This document shows, piece after piece, positions 8,970-17,886 of a stretch of DNA of 64,000 nt. Below the pieces are notes generated by a model. That model had not been told where the DNA came from and did no database searches. It saw nothing but the letters and a program-made list of their open reading frames with translations. The DNA is taken from positions 719,337,828 to 719,401,827 of the forward strand of contig CM066036.1 in assembly GCA_033557465.1 (NCBI GenBank), in the 5' to 3' direction. Position numbers and translations under genes: made by a program. Within the stretch, counting starts at the first letter, position 1, and the number at the start of each line of letters is the position of its first letter. The DNA comes from Ichthyophis bannanicus (taxonomy: Eukaryota; Chordata; Amphibia; Gymnophiona; Ichthyophiidae).

Positions 8970-9970
8970 GTGCCTAATTCTGTTCCCCAGTTTTCTGCGT
9001 AAGCGTCTAGGGGGACGATCAATTCCAATTCTGCCAAGGCCCTATGAAGTGGTGCTGTCCGGGCCCGACCCTCCGGTCCCACCATCAATATCTCCTCAAG
9101 GGAAGAATTGAACACACTCTGTAGTGCCATCTTGGGTAGTTACAGCACGTAGCTTCATACTTGCCAGTACATAGACTGGTCTGATCTTGGAATTGCATAT
9201 CGTTCCCTAATGACATCAAAGGATAATATGTCCCCTTCATCTGTCGCTAGTTGTGCTACACTGTGTATGTTCAACTTCTCCCACCATTTGTATGTTCACC
9301 CCATGAGACCTGGTTGAATATCAGGGTTACCTCTCATGGATAAATAGGGTGTGGTGGCAGCTGGCCAGCCTAACCGATGGTAAAGACTACTCCATGCCCT
9401 CCAAAGTGGTGCAAGTAGGGTGGTTTCCACAAGCAAAGTTTGTTTACGTGGAGTTCCTCTATGTAGAGCATAGGGGGGAAATCAACAGTGATGCTTCCAT
9501 TGCACCGGGAGTATATTCCAAGGTATCAAATAGCCAATCTTAAATATGTCTAGCAATACTGGCTAAATTATATGTCAGGATATCTGGGAGGTTTAAACCT
9601 CCTCTCGACTAGGGGCATCTCAGGATCAAGTTTCTTCAATTCTTTAGCATGCAGCTAGATAGGAATTGCCTAAAGTATATATAGCCATCGTAGAATATCA
9701 TCATTTTTTATAGGCTAATTCGGCCCTCAAGGATAATGGTAGATCTTCCCAGCATTCTAAACGAGTCTCCATATTCCGCAACATTGCAAACTTTTTAAAG
9801 TCATAGAGCCTTCTCGGGTCTGCTGGGAGCTGCACCCCAAGTTATTTAAAACTTCCTGAGGTCCATTTCAACAGGAAAATTACTTGCCAAGACCTTTGCA
9901 TTTCGGGGTTATCGGGAGCGCTTCCAATTTTCCTAGATTCAATTTGAGGCCAGAGAATTTGCCATATAGC
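8970..9970 (-). mobile_element. L1 LINE ORF2 C-terminal part (antisense), left of the DIRS
   Basis: The minus strand keeps many L1 ORF2 features after the RT: YGKFSGLKLNLGK at the DIRS junction, then WRLYIL.AIPI.LHAKELKKLD, and further along a region equivalent to the C-terminal segment. Stops and frameshifts are frequent. It is the downstream continuation of the L1 RT at 15620-15936; the two halves meet in frame if the DIRS is removed. The exact 3' end of the L1 (about 8970) is uncertain. Confidence 0.7.
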
Positions 9971-10160
9971 AGAGTTACTTACCTGTAACAGGTGATCTCT
10001 GGGAACAGCAGGAATAAGTCTTCACATATGGGTACGTCGGTACCGACGGAGCCTGCGCGGGAACGCTCCCCAGCTTCCCAAAAAAGGAAAGCTTTTGGGA
10101 GCATCCCACAGCGCCTGCGCGCTGCCTTCCCGCCTTTCCTAACCATCTCTCCTCAGTTCG
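9971..10160 (-). repeat. DIRS inverted terminal repeat (3' end of element)
   Basis: The outer 40 bp (AGAGTTACTTACCTGTAACA and onward) are specific to this end. The inner part, from TCTTCACATATGGGTACGTC through GCGCCTGCGCGCTGCC to CTCTCCTCAGTTC, is the reverse complement of 15437-15599. The outer edge is repeated inverted at 10241-10297 as part of the internal complementary region. Confidence 0.85.
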
Positions 10161-10240
10161 AGTTTAAAGCTGAGACAATAGAGAGAGAGAGGAAAGGAAA
10201 GATAGAAAAAGAGATACAACTCCTAGGGGAGGTGGGAGGG

Positions 10241-10340
10241 TTGTGAAGACTTATTCCTGCTGTTCCCAGAGATCACCTGTTACAGGTAAGTAACTGTTCT
10301 ATCTCCAGGAACAAGCAGGAATGAGTCTTCACATATGGGG
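10241..10340 (-). repeat. DIRS internal complementary region
   Basis: Positions 10241-10297 are the inverted copy of the outer left terminus (GTGAAGACTTATTCCTGCTG to GTAACT). Positions 10300-10334 (ATCTCCAGGAACAAGCAGGA and on to CACATATGGG) are the inverted copy of the outer right terminus at 15580-15619. Both element ends are thus copied side by side, the DIRS-1 arrangement thought to template a circular intermediate. Confidence 0.85.
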
Positions 10341-10452
10341 TCTCCCTAGCTAAGATGCCTGGGAGATGCCCAAGGATATGAGACCCTGGAGAGGGGTCTA
10401 CTTCCTCCTATGGATCTCAGGCATCCATCCAGGGAAGGAGGGTAGGAGTTGT

Positions 10453-12036
10453 TTAAGAATGGAACAGGTGTTTAAGGACAGCCTGACCAAACAAGGCATC
10501 CCGGCGGGAGTCCTTGTCCAAGCAGTAATGGGCTGTGAAGGTATGAACCGAGGCCCAGGTGGCTGCTCGACAGATCTGGTCGATGGACACAGAATTTAGA
10601 TGAGCCATAGAGGTGGCCATGGCCCTCACATTATGAGCTGTGACATGGCTCTCCAGAGAAAGGTTCTTACTCTGGTAGGCGAAAGAAATACACTGAGCAA
10701 TCCAATCGGACAGTGTTCTCTTAGAGACTGGAAGTCCCAAATGAGAAGGATCAAAAGCAACAAAAAGCTGGGAAGGCTTTCTATGTTGCTGTGTCCTATG
10801 TAAGTAAAAAGCAAGAGCTCTTTTACAATCCAGAGTATGAAGATTCCTCTCTGCACTGGATGCATGAGGAGCTGGAAAAAAGACAGGTAAATATACCTCT
10901 TGATTAAGATGAAAAGGTGAGACCACTTTAGGCATAAAGTGTGGATTTGTCCTAAGGACTACCTTATCATGATGGAACCTTGTATAAGGTGGATTAGCCA
11001 CTAATGCCTGCAGTTCACTGATGTGGCGAGCTGAAGTAACTGCAATGAGGAAAATAACCTTCCATGAAAGAAACTTCAAGGAGGTAGTGGCTAAGGGTTC
11101 AAAAGGTGGCTTCATGAGCTGACCAAGAACCAAATTTAAGTCCCATGCCACCAGAGGAGGCCTAATGGGAGGTTTAGTTAAAGTTAGGCCTCTCATGAAT
11201 CTTGCAATGAGAGGATGAGAGGAAATAGGTTGTCCATTGATGGGCTTAAGGGATGCTGCAATAGCACTCAAATGGACTCTTACTGAATTTGTTTTAAGGC
11301 CTGCATTGGAAAGATGCAGGAGATAGTCTAACAGAGAATTTAAAGGTAGTGCTAGAGGGTCAAGACCCTTTTCAGCACACCAAATGGAAAACCTTTTCCA
11401 TTTAAAAGCATAAGAATGCCTGGTGGAAGGTTTTCTGGAAGCATGGAGGATATCCTTCACTTGTTGAGAAAGATTCCAGTCTTGAAGGTCTAGGCCTTCA
11501 GTAACCAAGCTCTGAGGTGTAGGGACTTGGGGTTTGGGTGCCACAAAGTCCCTTCCTCCTGGGACAGAAGGTCTGGAGCAGCTCCCAAGTCCAGAGAGGG
11601 GGCTTGGGAGAGATGTAGAAGTAGAGGGTACCACACTTGGCATTGCCAGCGTGGAGCTATGAGGATCATAGATCCTTGATCCCTCTGGAGTTTGAACTGA
11701 GTCTTGGGAATCAAGGGAATGGGTGGAAATGCATACAGGAAGCCCTGACCCCAATGGAGGAGGAAGGCATCCTTGGCCTGAACTCTCTGACACGGAATTC
11801 TGGAACAGAACCGGGGAAGTTTGGCATTCCACGGACTTGCAAAGAGGTCTATGTCCGGGGTTCCCCATTCTTGGAAGATTCTGAGTACCTGATCCATGTG
11901 CAGGGACCATTCGTGTGGAAGCAGAACTCAACTGAGTCTGTCTGCCCAAGAGTTTTGGACTCCTGGGAGGTATACTGCCAGGAGATGGATTTGATGCTCT
12001 CTGGCGAAGGCCCACAATCTTAAAGCTTCGTTGCAA
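10453..12036 (-). CDS. DIRS tyrosine recombinase
   Basis: The frame is 527 codons, but the first roughly 150 are the out-of-frame reading of RNase H, so the protein probably starts further in, near LDLQDWNLSQQVKDILHASR. A core-binding domain follows (TRHSYAFKWKRFSIWCAEKG ... YLLHLSNAGLKTNSVRVHLSA). The catalytic domain shows the box A arginine in TSARHISELQAL, the H-x-x-R box in TAHNVRAMATSMA, and the nucleophile tyrosine in HTFTAHYCLD near the C-terminus. All visible catalytic positions are kept and there is no internal stop. The enzyme would recombine a circular cDNA into the genome. It overlaps the RT-RNase H frame, as usual in DIRS. Confidence 0.88.
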   Translation of the reverse strand: MQRSFKIVGLRQRASNPSPGSIPPRSPKLLGRQTQLSSASTRMVPAHGSGTQNLPRMGNPGHRPLCKSVECQTSPVLFQNSVSESSGQGCLPPPLGSGLPVCISTHSLDSQDSVQTPEGSRIYDPHSSTLAMPSVVPSTSTSLPSPLSGLGSCSRPSVPGGRDFVAPKPQVPTPQSLVTEGLDLQDWNLSQQVKDILHASRKPSTRHSYAFKWKRFSIWCAEKGLDPLALPLNSLLDYLLHLSNAGLKTNSVRVHLSAIAASLKPINGQPISSHPLIARFMRGLTLTKPPIRPPLVAWDLNLVLGQLMKPPFEPLATTSLKFLSWKVIFLIAVTSARHISELQALVANPPYTRFHHDKVVLRTNPHFMPKVVSPFHLNQEVYLPVFFPAPHASSAERNLHTLDCKRALAFYLHRTQQHRKPSQLFVAFDPSHLGLPVSKRTLSDWIAQCISFAYQSKNLSLESHVTAHNVRAMATSMAHLNSVSIDQICRAATWASVHTFTAHYCLDKDSRRDALFGQAVLKHLFHS

Positions 12037-13640
12037 AGCGACAGAGAGCCAGTTCCTCCTTACTTGTTTATGTAAAACATGGCTACTTGATTGTCAGTAT
12101 GAATGAGGACTGTCTTGTAGCTGAGGAGGGTATGAAAGACCTTGAGAGCTAGAAAGACTGCTCGAAGCTCCAAGTGGTTGATATGAAGAGAGGTCTCCTG
12201 TGGGGACCAAGTGCCTTGAGTGGAGAGGTCCTGTAGATGGGCTCCCCAACCTGTTTGGGAGGCATCTGTTGTGAGGGTTGCTTGGGGCAACAACTGTTGG
12301 AAGGGGGACCCCAGCAACACATTTTGAGTGGACATCCACCATTGGAGAGACCAAAAGAGACGTTTGGTGGTTGCTATTTGGTCTGAGAGAGCTCCTGAAG
12401 CCTGAGTCCACTGGGTGGACAAAGTCCATTGAGCTGCTCTCATGTGTAGGCGGGCATAGGGTACCACATGCACTGTGGAAGCCATGTGGCCTAGCAGTTG
12501 TAGCATCTCCCGGGCAGTTAAGTGGCTCTTTGACTGAATCTGGGAGGCTAACTGCACTAGACGTTGGCAACGGGGCTGAGGAAGGTAGGCCCTTGCAGTA
12601 GTGGTATCCAACCAGGCCCCTATGAATTCTAGGGACTGAGTAGGGGTGAGCTGAGACTTTGGGAGGTTTACCACAAGTCCCAGATACTGCAGAATGCACC
12701 TTGTGCGGTCCAGGAAAATCTGGGCCTCTGACTGAGATGGAGCTCGGATGAGCCAGTCGTCCAGGTATGGGAAAACAAATATTCCCAGAGTGCGTAGAAA
12801 TGCAGCAACTATTGTCATGCATTTGGTGAACACTCTTGGAGCAGAGGCCAGACCAAAAGGAAGGAATCTGTATTGGTAATGTTTTCCTTGGAAAAGAAAC
12901 CGTAGGAATCTTCTGTGAGAGGGATGGATGAGGACATGTGTGTACGCATCCTTGAGATCTAGAGAACAAAGCCAATCCTGACTTTGAAGGTATGGAAGGA
13001 GAGTGCCCAGAGAAAGCATCTTGAACTTCTCCTTGCATAGAAATTTGTTCAATTCTCTGAGATCTAAGATGGGCCTGTATCCCCCTGTCTTCTTTGGAAT
13101 AAGAAAATAGGGGGAGTAGAACCCTGACCCTTGATGAAGAAGAGGAACTTCTTCTATTGCCCCTTGGGCAAGAAGGGTAGCTACTTCTTGACCGAGAAGG
13201 TCGAGAAGAGATGTGGGAGAATTGAAGTGTCTCACCATGGTGTGGGGAGGAAGGTCTGAGAAATGAAGCTTGTAGCCCTCTCTTATGATGGAGAGGGTCC
13301 ACTGCTCTGATGTTATTTGCTCCCATCTGGGAGCAAAATGAGCCAACCTTCCTGGAATGGTGAGAGGCTCTGGCTGCTTTAGAGCCAGAAAGGCTAAGTT
13401 CTCTAGCATCAAGTCAAAAACCCTGAGGAGGATGGGCCTGCTGAGTTGCAGCAGCCCCTGTAGGCTTAGGCCTCGCCTGTTTAGGTTGCTGACGCTTAGT
13501 GGCAAAGCGACCTGTAGAAGATTGTTGGCCAGAAGTAGAAGGAAATCTGCCCTTTTTAAAGAGAGACTTTTTAAAAGGCTTTTTCTTGACAGGAATGGAG
13601 GTTGACTTTGAAAGTCTATCCAGAGCAGAGTTTTCTGCAT
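11490..13640 (-). pseudogene. DIRS reverse transcriptase-RNase H, two premature stops
   Basis: The frame runs 13640 to 12060 (526 codons) and continues in the same frame through a TAA at 12060-12062 and a TGA near 11930, ending at 11490. RT motifs are clear: YFLIPKKTGGYRPILDLREL, then SLDLKDAYTHVLIHP, then LPFGLASAPRVFTKCM, and the catalytic YLDDW. RNase H motifs include TTDASQTGWGAHL, a Glu in HLELRAVFLALK, and LIHTDNQVAMFYINK just before the TAA. The TAA could derive from CAA and the TGA from CGA by C-to-T change. Both stops lie late in or after RNase H, so the RT itself is open. The start overlaps the end of gag. Confidence 0.9.
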
Positions 13641-15240
13641 CCATTTGAGTGGCTTTTATTTGCCATTCTTTGCCAAATAGGTTTTCACCTGTACAGGGAA
13701 GATTTCCTAAGCCATCTTGAACCCAGTGCTCTAAATCAGAAGCCTGGAGCCAAGCAATTCTGCGAGCAGCTATGGCAATGCCTGAGGCTCTGCTGGCACC
13801 TTCAAAGGAGTCAAAGGCTGCCCTGTTGGAAAACTTTGAAATGTCTTGGGTATGCTTAAGCCAAATGAGGAATTCCTCCCTTTTATCCTCTGGAAGAAAA
13901 GGGAGGAAAGTGTGCAGTTTTTGTGCAACTTCCTTTAGAAACATACCCATGTAAAGGCTATATGAGTTGATTCTGGCAATAAGCATACTGGCTTGGAAGA
14001 TTTTCCTACCAAAGGCATCCAAGGTCCTGCATTCTCTTCCTGGAGGAGCAGAAGAGTGTCTCTTTGTACTCTTTATCCTCTTCATAGCTGACTGCACCAC
14101 AATGGAATGGTGAGGAAGCTGAGTTTTCTGAAATCCAGGACAAGGAGGGACACGATACATAGTGTCTAATCTACGAGAATGAGGAGAGAGAGCGAGAGGA
14201 GTCTCCCATAGATCAATCATGTGTTCATAAAGAATCTCATGAATTGGTAAGGTGACCGCCTCTTTAGGAGCTCTAGAATAGCCTAAAATATCCAATTTTT
14301 TAGCTCTAGGCTCTGATTCAGAAGTTACTGAAATAGAAAGTCCTTTAGCTACTTCTCTTATGAAGTCTTGAAAGGACAAGTCTTCTGGAGGAGACATTCT
14401 TCTTTTTGGAGAAGAAGGCTCTTCAGGAAGGGCTATGGATACTTCAGGAGACTCGTCTGATGTATCAGAATCATCAGAGGAATCGAAGTATCGCTTGTCA
14501 GGGTGCTCTTCCAATGCTCGATACGCGTATCGAGCAGTATCGACATCGGGCGTCCCCGGTACCGGATCGGTACCGGTAAGCAGCCCTGGACAAGGAACCG
14601 CTGCAGCCGGTATCCTGGTCGATGTCGATGCAGTCGGTACCGGTATCGGTGCTGGTGCCGGTACCGGAGCCGATACCAAGAACGGAGTTTGTATCGGTAC
14701 CAGCGGCGTCGCAGTTTGAATGAAGGCCGTAATAGCCTATTGCATGGACAGAACATTGTGATCCATCGACGCCATGAATGCCTGGAAGTCGGTACCGGGA
14801 GATTGTGCCGGTACCCCAGAGCATTCTAACAGGTGATCGGTCGAGGCCGTGCCATCGATGTCAACCTGTAACCCCATAGGTTGTTTTGCTGGCGCAGGAT
14901 CCTCGAGGGCAAGCCTGGAGGCATCTCGATGCTTAGAGGGAGATCTACCCTTCGAGGACCTGTTAGGTTTATGTTTGGTTACCTGAGATCCATCAGGAGA
15001 AGAAGACCTGGAAGATGTCGATGCTACCGACGGTGCATCAGCGGGAAACAGCACATGGAGCTTGGCTGCTCGGTTCTGTAACCCCCGTTTAGACATTAGA
15101 GAGCAGGACGGACAATCCGGAATGGAGTGTTCAGGACCCAAACATTTAAGACACTATTCATGGGTATCTGTAACAGAAATAGTACCGCTACACTTAGTAC
15201 ATTTTTCAAACCCGGAGGCTGGTTTTTCCATGAGGGAAAT
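13414..15240 (-). pseudogene. DIRS gag-like ORF1, two stops
   Basis: One frame covers about 600 codons with a TAG near 15165 and another at 14737-14739; the stretch from 14679 to 13414 is open (421 codons). The N-terminus has a zinc-binding style pattern: CTKC, then CLKCLGPEHSIPDCPSC, common in DIRS Gag. A low-complexity Pro/Val/Ala segment (VPAPAPIPVPTAST) is encoded by GGTACCG-type repeats. An acidic segment follows, then a helical region with LWETPLALSPHSRRLDTMYR, and a basic Lys-rich tail (KKKPFKKSLFKKGRFPS). The product probably packages RNA; that role is inferred from the element type. Confidence 0.8.
14515..14820 (-). repeat. GGTACCG-rich low-complexity segment in DIRS gag
   Basis: About a dozen degenerate GGTACCG/CGGTATCG hexamer-like repeats, encoding the Pro/Val/Ala-rich stretch on the minus strand. 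The same motif recurs in the element's terminal repeats (GTCGGTACCGACG), so it may be a composition bias of this family rather than a recent expansion. Confidence 0.6.
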
Positions 15241-15436
15241 TTTCTTGTAGGCCCGGAGGCCCAAGAAGAGAATACACTAAGTGAAGAGAAAATATATATA
15301 TTTTTTTTTTTTTTAAAGAAAGAAAGAGAAAAAGACCGGCGGTACCGGTCCGGAGTCGGGGAAGGCAGAAACGCGACCAAAGAAATAAAATAAAATAAAG
15401 AACTTCTTCAGCGGTGACAGGGCTCGACCTTCTGGC

Positions 15437-15619
15437 TCCGCGGCAAAGAAGAACTGAGGAGAGATGGTTAGGAAAGGCGGGAAGGCAGCGCGCAGGCGCT
15501 GTGGGATGCTCCCAAAAGCTTTCCTTTTTTGGGAAGCTGGGGAGCGTTCCCGCGCAGGCTCCGTCGGTACCGACGTACCCATATGTGAAGACTCATTCCT
15601 GCTTGTTCCTGGAGATAAT
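15437..15619 (-). repeat. DIRS inverted terminal repeat (5' end of element)
   Basis: Reverse complement of the inner left terminal repeat, with a distinct outer edge (CATTCCTGCTTGTTCCTGGAGAT) that is copied in the internal complementary region at 10300-10334. The L1 sequence AATTGAAATTCCCTGAG resumes immediately after it. Confidence 0.85.
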
Positions 15620-15936
15620 TGAAATTCCCTGAGAAGGATCTCCAAGGAGTTCTCTGGATCCCCCAGGCATATCAGCATATCATCTGCAAAGGCGGAGACC
15701 TGAAAGTCTTCCTGCCCCACCTGAAACTCCCTTAGTTGTGTATGAGTGTGGAGTCTTTCTAATAGGGGCTCCAGCTGCAAAACAAACAAGGATGGAGATA
15801 GAGGGCAGTCCTACCTCGTTCAAGTGGGAATTCCATGGTCATTGCTCCATTAACTAGCAGTGAGACACAGGGAAGTGTGTACACGAAACACACTACGTCG
15901 ACAAAGTATCCCTTAATTCCAAATTTCTCTAGAACT
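15620..15936 (-). mobile_element. L1 LINE RT fragment (antisense), right of the DIRS
   Basis: The minus strand reads LLVNGAMTMEFPLERG, then QLEPLLERLHTHTQLREFQ, then VSAFADDMLICLGDPENSL and LLREFQ up to the DIRS. These are L1 RT motifs, with A-D-D as the catalytic box (FADD, versus YADD in many L1s). The L1 is 5'-truncated or interrupted at about 15936 by a CR1 tail. The open frame crossing 15620 fuses L1 and DIRS sequence and is not a gene. Confidence 0.85.
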
Positions 15937-15941
15937 AGAAA

Positions 15942-16150
15942 CATAGTAATATAGTATATGACGGCAGAAAAAGACCAGAATGGTCCATCTAGTCTCCCCA
16001 TCTAGGTGCACTTGCCGCTCTGTGCAGGTCACCTCTCACCATGTCTTTGTTTAGGGGTGTACCCACCGCTCCATGTAGGTCACTCCTATTTGTTCAGATA
16101 TAAGAGATAGTTATGCTTATTTTGACTTTATCCTGTTGCTACAAAGGGAT
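15942..16150 (-). mobile_element. CR1 (family A) 3' end, antisense
   Basis: GAAACATAGTAATATAGTAT, then ATGACGGCAGAAAAAGACC, is the reverse complement of the CR1-A 3' UTR at 21580-21780 (ending CTATGTTACTATGTTAC). It is a short 5'-truncated copy lying head-to-head with the larger CR1-A that starts just to the right. Confidence 0.75.
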
Positions 16151-16160
16151 CCACCATTTC

Positions 16161-16709
16161 AAACAAAGGTAAGAATTTGTGGTTTTTTTAAATGCTAGCT
16201 CTCTGACTGGGAGCTCTTAAAAGGGTTTTGGTAAATTTTTAAAACAAAGTTACATTCTTTTTGGTGCTTTAGTTTAAAAGGAGAAATATTTTCTTTAGTG
16301 GGGTGGCTTTAAAACTCTGCTTTGGTAACTTTCTCAGCTCTTGGGAGCTGCTGACACCTAATCAGGAGTTAGTGGGCCTGATTAGCCTATGAAAGAACTG
16401 AGAGCAGCTGAGGACTGCATAAAAGGTTTCAGAGCCCTGCACTGTTGAGGCATTTCTAACAGGGGCTATACATTTAAAACAAAGGTAAGAATTTGTGTGT
16501 GTGTGGGGAGGGGGGGGGGGTTGTTAATTGCTAGCTCTCTGACTGGGAGCCCTTTAAAGGGTTTTGGTACATTTTTAAAACAAAAGTTACATTCTTTTTG
16601 GTGCTTTAGTTTAAAAGGAGAAATATTTTCTTTAGTGGAGTAGGTTTAAAACTCTGCTTTGGTAACTTTCTCAGCTCTTGGGAGCTGCTGACACCTAATT
16701 AGGAGTTAG
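16161..16709 (+). repeat. tandem 316-bp repeats in CR1 5' UTR
   Basis: One full unit starts at AAACAAAGGTAAGAATTTGTG (16161) and a second, partial unit of about 233 bp starts at the same words at 16477. The units agree closely through CTCTTGGGAGCTGCTGACAC. The second lacks the last roughly 80 bp, which contains GAGGACTGCATAAAAGG, a TATA-like sequence. Tandem 5' units recall promoter monomers in other LINEs. Each starts with a GGTAAG, a possible splice donor. Confidence 0.75.
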
Positions 16710-16935
16710 TTCCCTCCCTACCACTCCCAACTCCCACCCACCCCTAGTGAGCAGTCCTGCTTGATAGGGCACCTCCCCAGTTAACAAAACACAGGGACTT
16801 GGAACAGCACATTTTGAATGCAATTAAAGAGATTTAACTGTTTTTTCTCTGAAAGGACGGCTGGGAAACTGGCTGGTACTTTGGTAGATCTCTCTCTTTT
16901 GCTTTAACAGATACCTAAGCTCCACAAACAGAACA

Positions 16936-17740
16936 ATGGCTGGGAAAAATCATATTGCTAAAGCTGTTTCCTCCATTACAGCTTATGCCTCTGTCCAGAC
17001 AGAGGTCACAATGCCTGGTGAAGGACCATTTCCATGTGCAGGGTGCCTGCATGCTGAAGTTCTCAGGAAACAAGTGGAGGAACTCAGAGAGGAGGTGGTA
17101 AGGCTGAGGAGCATTCAAGACAGTGAGAAGTGCATTGATGAGATGCTTCTTGCAGCAACCAAGCTCTCCAGCAGAGGAGAAGATGGGTGCCTACAGAATG
17201 ACAAAGGTTGGACACAAGTCACCAGAGCCTGCAGAATCATCAATCCAACTTCTCCAGCCCTTGAATTGAAGAACCATTATGCAGTCCTGGAAGTGGAGAA
17301 GGTGAAATCATCCCTGGAAAGGGAAAAACTAGAGCTCAAGCACCCCAAAGTTGCAGAATCAGTGACACACAAGGAAGCGTAGGGTAGTGGTGGTTGGTGA
17401 CTCTCTTCTGAGGTGTACTGAGGTGTCCATTTGCTGACCAGACTTGATGTCCAGAGAGATATGCTGTCTGCCTGGTGCCAAAATCCAAGATGTTACAGAG
17501 AGTTTGCCGAGACTCATCAAGTCCACTGACTATTACCCAATGTTGCTAATGCATGTCGGAACAAATGATACTGCCAGGTATACCTCTGAGCATATCAAAA
17601 GTGACTTCATGGCTCCAGGACAGAGGGTGAAGCAGATAGGTGCACAGGTGGTGTTCTCTTCAATCCTCCCTGTTGAGGGTAAATGCCAAGGCAGAGAGGC
17701 TTGCATCCTGGAGATGAATGCATGGCTGCGTGGATAGTTT
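16936..17740 (+). pseudogene. CR1 ORF1 (coiled coil plus esterase domain), frameshifted
   Basis: ATG 16936 opens 148 codons with a C-x2-C start (FPCAGCLHAEVLRKQ) and a coiled-coil-like segment (QVEELREEVVRLRSI), as in CR1 ORF1 proteins. After a TAG at about 17380 the conserved text continues one base out of frame: VVVVGDSLLR, a TGA at about 17436, then SREICCLPGAKIQDVTE, LLMHVGTNDTAR and later VVFSSILPVEG. GDS and GTND are SGNH esterase blocks, the domain known in CR1 ORF1. So the protein is broken by one frameshift and one stop. It presumably bound RNA. Confidence 0.82.
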
Positions 17741-17886
17741 CATCGAGAATATTTTGGTTTCCTGGACCATGGGATGCTGTTTCAAGGGTTGCAGAGCAGA
17801 GATGGTGTCCATCTGTCCAAGAAAGGTTGACGCGTCTTCAGTAGTCGACTGGCTAACCTACTGAAGAAGGCTTTAAACTTGATTCA

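Larger units (their letters stand above)
9971..15619 (-). mobile_element. DIRS-type tyrosine-recombinase retrotransposon, near complete
   Basis: A 5.65-kb element on the minus strand. Inverted terminal repeats lie at 10012-10160 and 15437-15604, and an internal complementary region at 10241-10340 joins copies of both outer ends. The three DIRS frames run in order: gag, RT-RNase H, and an overlapping tyrosine recombinase. It is inserted in an antisense L1 with no target duplication, as expected for recombinase-mediated integration. Damage is light: two stops in gag and two in RNase H. A closely related intact copy could still mobilise it. Its base composition (GGTACCG-rich at 14.5-14.8 kb) differs from its surroundings. 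Confidence 0.92.

Noticed and set aside
12094..13326. 410-codon open frame in the DIRS
   Set aside because: Ser/Pro-rich shadow of the RT-RNase H frame on the same strand; it has no domain of its own, while the other frame has all RT motifs.
15313..15789. 158-codon open frame on the minus strand
   Set aside because: Joins L1 RT (FADDM..LLREFQ) to DIRS terminal-repeat sequence across the insertion joint. Not a gene.
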